A stretch of DNA of 20,011 nt from Cyclostephanos tholiformis. Its lineage: Eukaryota > Bacillariophyta > Thalassiosirophyceae > Thalassiosirales > Thalassiosiraceae. The position numbers and the translations under genes were made by a program. The notes beneath the pieces are model-generated. The model did no database searches. It saw only the letters and a program-made list of their open reading frames with translations, and was not told the origin of the DNA. The stretch spans positions 1 to 20,011 of the forward strand of contig JALLPB010000214.1 in the NCBI GenBank assembly GCA_036939975.1. The letters run 5' to 3'. Shown piece by piece: positions 18,537-20,011 of this stretch. Positions within the stretch are counted from its first letter, which is position 1, and the number at the start of each line of letters is the position of its first letter.

Positions 18537-18837
18537 AGACTGGTAAAGTTAAAAGGTGACCTTAACGTTTTGGCGGGAATTTTTTTGCCTTCCGGACAGA
18601 CCGCATAGGACGTTGACTAAAATAGTAATATCTCTTCTTTCAGATGGATTCTTGAATTGTGTGGTACACCAAACGAAAGCTTACAAGATCCCGGTGTTGT
18701 TGGCGTTTCTTATTTTTAAATCGAACAGATTCCCACATAGATATGGCGGCTCAAAGTTGAGAAACGTGTTGGCAATTTTCGTCCGTCAAATGCTCCCGCC
18801 AAAATGCTAAGGTCTTCTTTTAACTTTACCAGTCTTA
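18535..18837. mobile_element. MITE with 42-bp terminal inverted repeats and TA duplication
   Basis: The element proper is 18537-18835 (299 bp). Its ends, 18537-18578 and 18794-18835, are inverted repeats matching at 38 of 42 positions, beginning AGACTGGTAAAGTTAAAAG. TA flanks each side (18535-18536, 18836-18837). TA duplication with a short non-coding body fits a Tc1/mariner-type MITE. The interior has no transposase frame. Both repeats contain TTTTGGCGGGA, an E2F-like motif. Confidence 0.85.
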
Positions 18838-19356
18838 TTTGATTCACAGTTTCTGTCGCAAACTTCTTTCTCTATGACTCCCTCCAAAATTTTTATTAAG
18901 TAACAACTCTCCGGTTACCTTCTGGGCTTACTAAATATATTAGTATCTTCTCTTGGATCTCGGCAACACAAATAGCGTGTCGTCAATTGAAGGGGACTAG
19001 TCAATGGCAACAACAATGACAACCATGATGACGACAACCATTGCATTTTTGTTGGCGAGTACCCTTCAATTGATGATGCTTTATGTTGCCAAATGTGATA
19101 ATCGGACACAAAATATATGTGATTCCTATTATTTGCCACCTATTATTTGCCACCGCATTTCTGGCCGTTGTTGTATACCCTTCTCCTTCCTGCCATTTAT
19201 TGTAGTTGTTTTCCCACCATTTTTTAGTCTTATTTCGTTTCTAAAATTTCTTTCTTTTTCTTGTTTTCACCGGAATTTTTTGGTATCTCTATTTCTATTC
19301 AAAAATTCTTTCCTTTCCTTTGTTTAAAATCCAAATGTTTCCTTCATTTAAATTCA
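18838..19356. other. Non-coding region with an imperfect inverted repeat
   Basis: Arms at 18983-18998 and 19058-19073 (core TCAATTGAAGGG) match with one mismatch, with a 59-bp loop that pairs partly. A + strand frame of 107 codons (19004-19327) is low-complexity (Met/Thr then Phe/Ser/Leu) and overlaps this hairpin, so it is not called. The T-rich tract 19200-19330 shows nothing else. Confidence 0.45.
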
Positions 19357-19710
19357 TTAGAGGGCAATGACAACAAGTGCATGCTTGCTCTTGAATGATA
19401 CCTCTGGGGCAATGTTGACATGGAAGTTCTTTTTGACAATGAAGCATTCGCCATCAACATCCGGCATAGTCACAAGGTAGCAAAACTGCTGCTTCCTTGC
19501 AACCAACCGCATCATCTTGCCAGTGATGATGGCGCCCATCACACATGCATGTGTTTCATTGGGGTACTTCTCTCAAATCCAGTCGCCCAGGTAAAAGAAA
19601 TGGGTGCTGCCGGAGCCAATGGCGCTCCGATTCCACCAAGCTTTTTCATCATCACCATCATCGAAGTGATTTATGAGCTTATCGCCAAAAAGCAGGCATA
19701 AAATATACAT
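19357..19710 (-). pseudogene. 117-codon ORF with one internal stop, unrecognised
   Basis: From ATG at 19710 the minus frame reads through FDDGDDEKAWWNRS and FFYLGDWI, then TGA at 19575-19573. It continues in the same frame with EKYPNETHACVMGAIITGKM, RKQQFCYLVTM and KKNFHVNIAPEVSF to TAA at 19359-19357. The sequence on both sides of the stop looks protein-like, which suggests a once-longer protein interrupted by one substitution. It may be a remnant of a transposon-borne or repeated family, but I recognise no domain. An overlapping + frame of 93 codons (19420-19701) is the competing reading and looks less protein-like. Confidence 0.4.
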
Positions 19711-20011
19711 ATTCTTACGTAGGTTTTGATCCACACAACCCCACAACCCTATTTTTTTCTTATTTTACCTTATTACAATTAACCTGAATTAGGGTTTGCA
19801 ATGATAATTGGTTACCAAAGCACCCTTACTAGATTACGTAAATCTTACTTAATCTTATAAGACCATCGACCCCCTAATTTTAATGATTGTGCCGGAAATT
19901 GTTGACTCCCAGCATATTGGCATGCTGCCCATGGTGTGTAGATATCCTGAACTTGATGGCGCCAATGTTCCCCATGGTTTAGGGGTTTGTTGGGGCATTC
20001 ATCTGGCATGC
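19711..20011. other. Right end of window, no recognised feature
   Basis: This AT-rich stretch contains no credible ORF, RNA gene or repeat that I could support. Confidence 0.4.

Noticed and set aside
1..20011. tRNA, rRNA or riboswitch genes
   Set aside because: No cloverleaf-like arm set, rRNA block or riboswitch core was noticed on reading; a covariance-model scan was not possible here.

Overview
The window looks like nuclear DNA from a photosynthetic stramenopile, most likely a diatom. Three things point there: genes carry several short GT-AG introns; one protein starts with a signal peptide ending in a Phe-Ala-Pro motif, the bipartite plastid presequence typical of diatoms; and a Ty1/copia-type LTR retrotransposon resembles those common in diatoms. 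No prokaryotic features (operons, Shine-Dalgarno sites) were seen. All splice models were built by hand from reading frame and splice sites, without transcript data.

Left part (1-8043). A partial + strand gene ends at 247 with a very acidic tail. It converges on a two-exon trimethylguanosine synthase (TGS1) gene on the minus strand (625-2750). Next, also on the minus strand, is a nine-exon gene (3135-6278) for an 858-residue multi-pass membrane protein with a cysteine-rich C-terminal domain; I cannot name its family. It shares a 229-bp divergent promoter region with a + strand single-exon gene (6508-7734) for a plastid-targeted LPA1/REP27-like photosystem II assembly factor, which is strikingly GC-rich and repeat-bearing.

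Middle part (8044-12180). A four-exon minus-strand gene encodes a 1205-residue kinesin-4 (KIF4/chromokinesin-like) motor. Its upstream region has three E2F-like motifs within about 80 bp.

Right part (12181-20011). A complete but decayed copia-type retrotransposon (12186-17386, minus orientation) has 162- and 156-bp LTRs, TG...CA ends and a perfect 5-bp target duplication. Its gag, protease, integrase, reverse transcriptase and RNase H are all recognisable but broken by stops and frameshifts. Most stops are TGA, and CpG is nearly absent, suggesting methylation-driven decay. Beyond it lies gene-poor DNA with a three-copy degenerate tandem repeat, a 299-bp MITE with 42-bp terminal inverted repeats and a TA duplication (the repeats contain an E2F-like motif), and a 117-codon minus-strand ORF with one internal stop.

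The genes do not form one pathway. snRNA cap hypermethylation, photosystem II assembly and mitotic transport are ordinary housekeeping neighbours. The least explained items are the 858-residue protein and the E2F-like motif in both the kinesin upstream region and the MITE.
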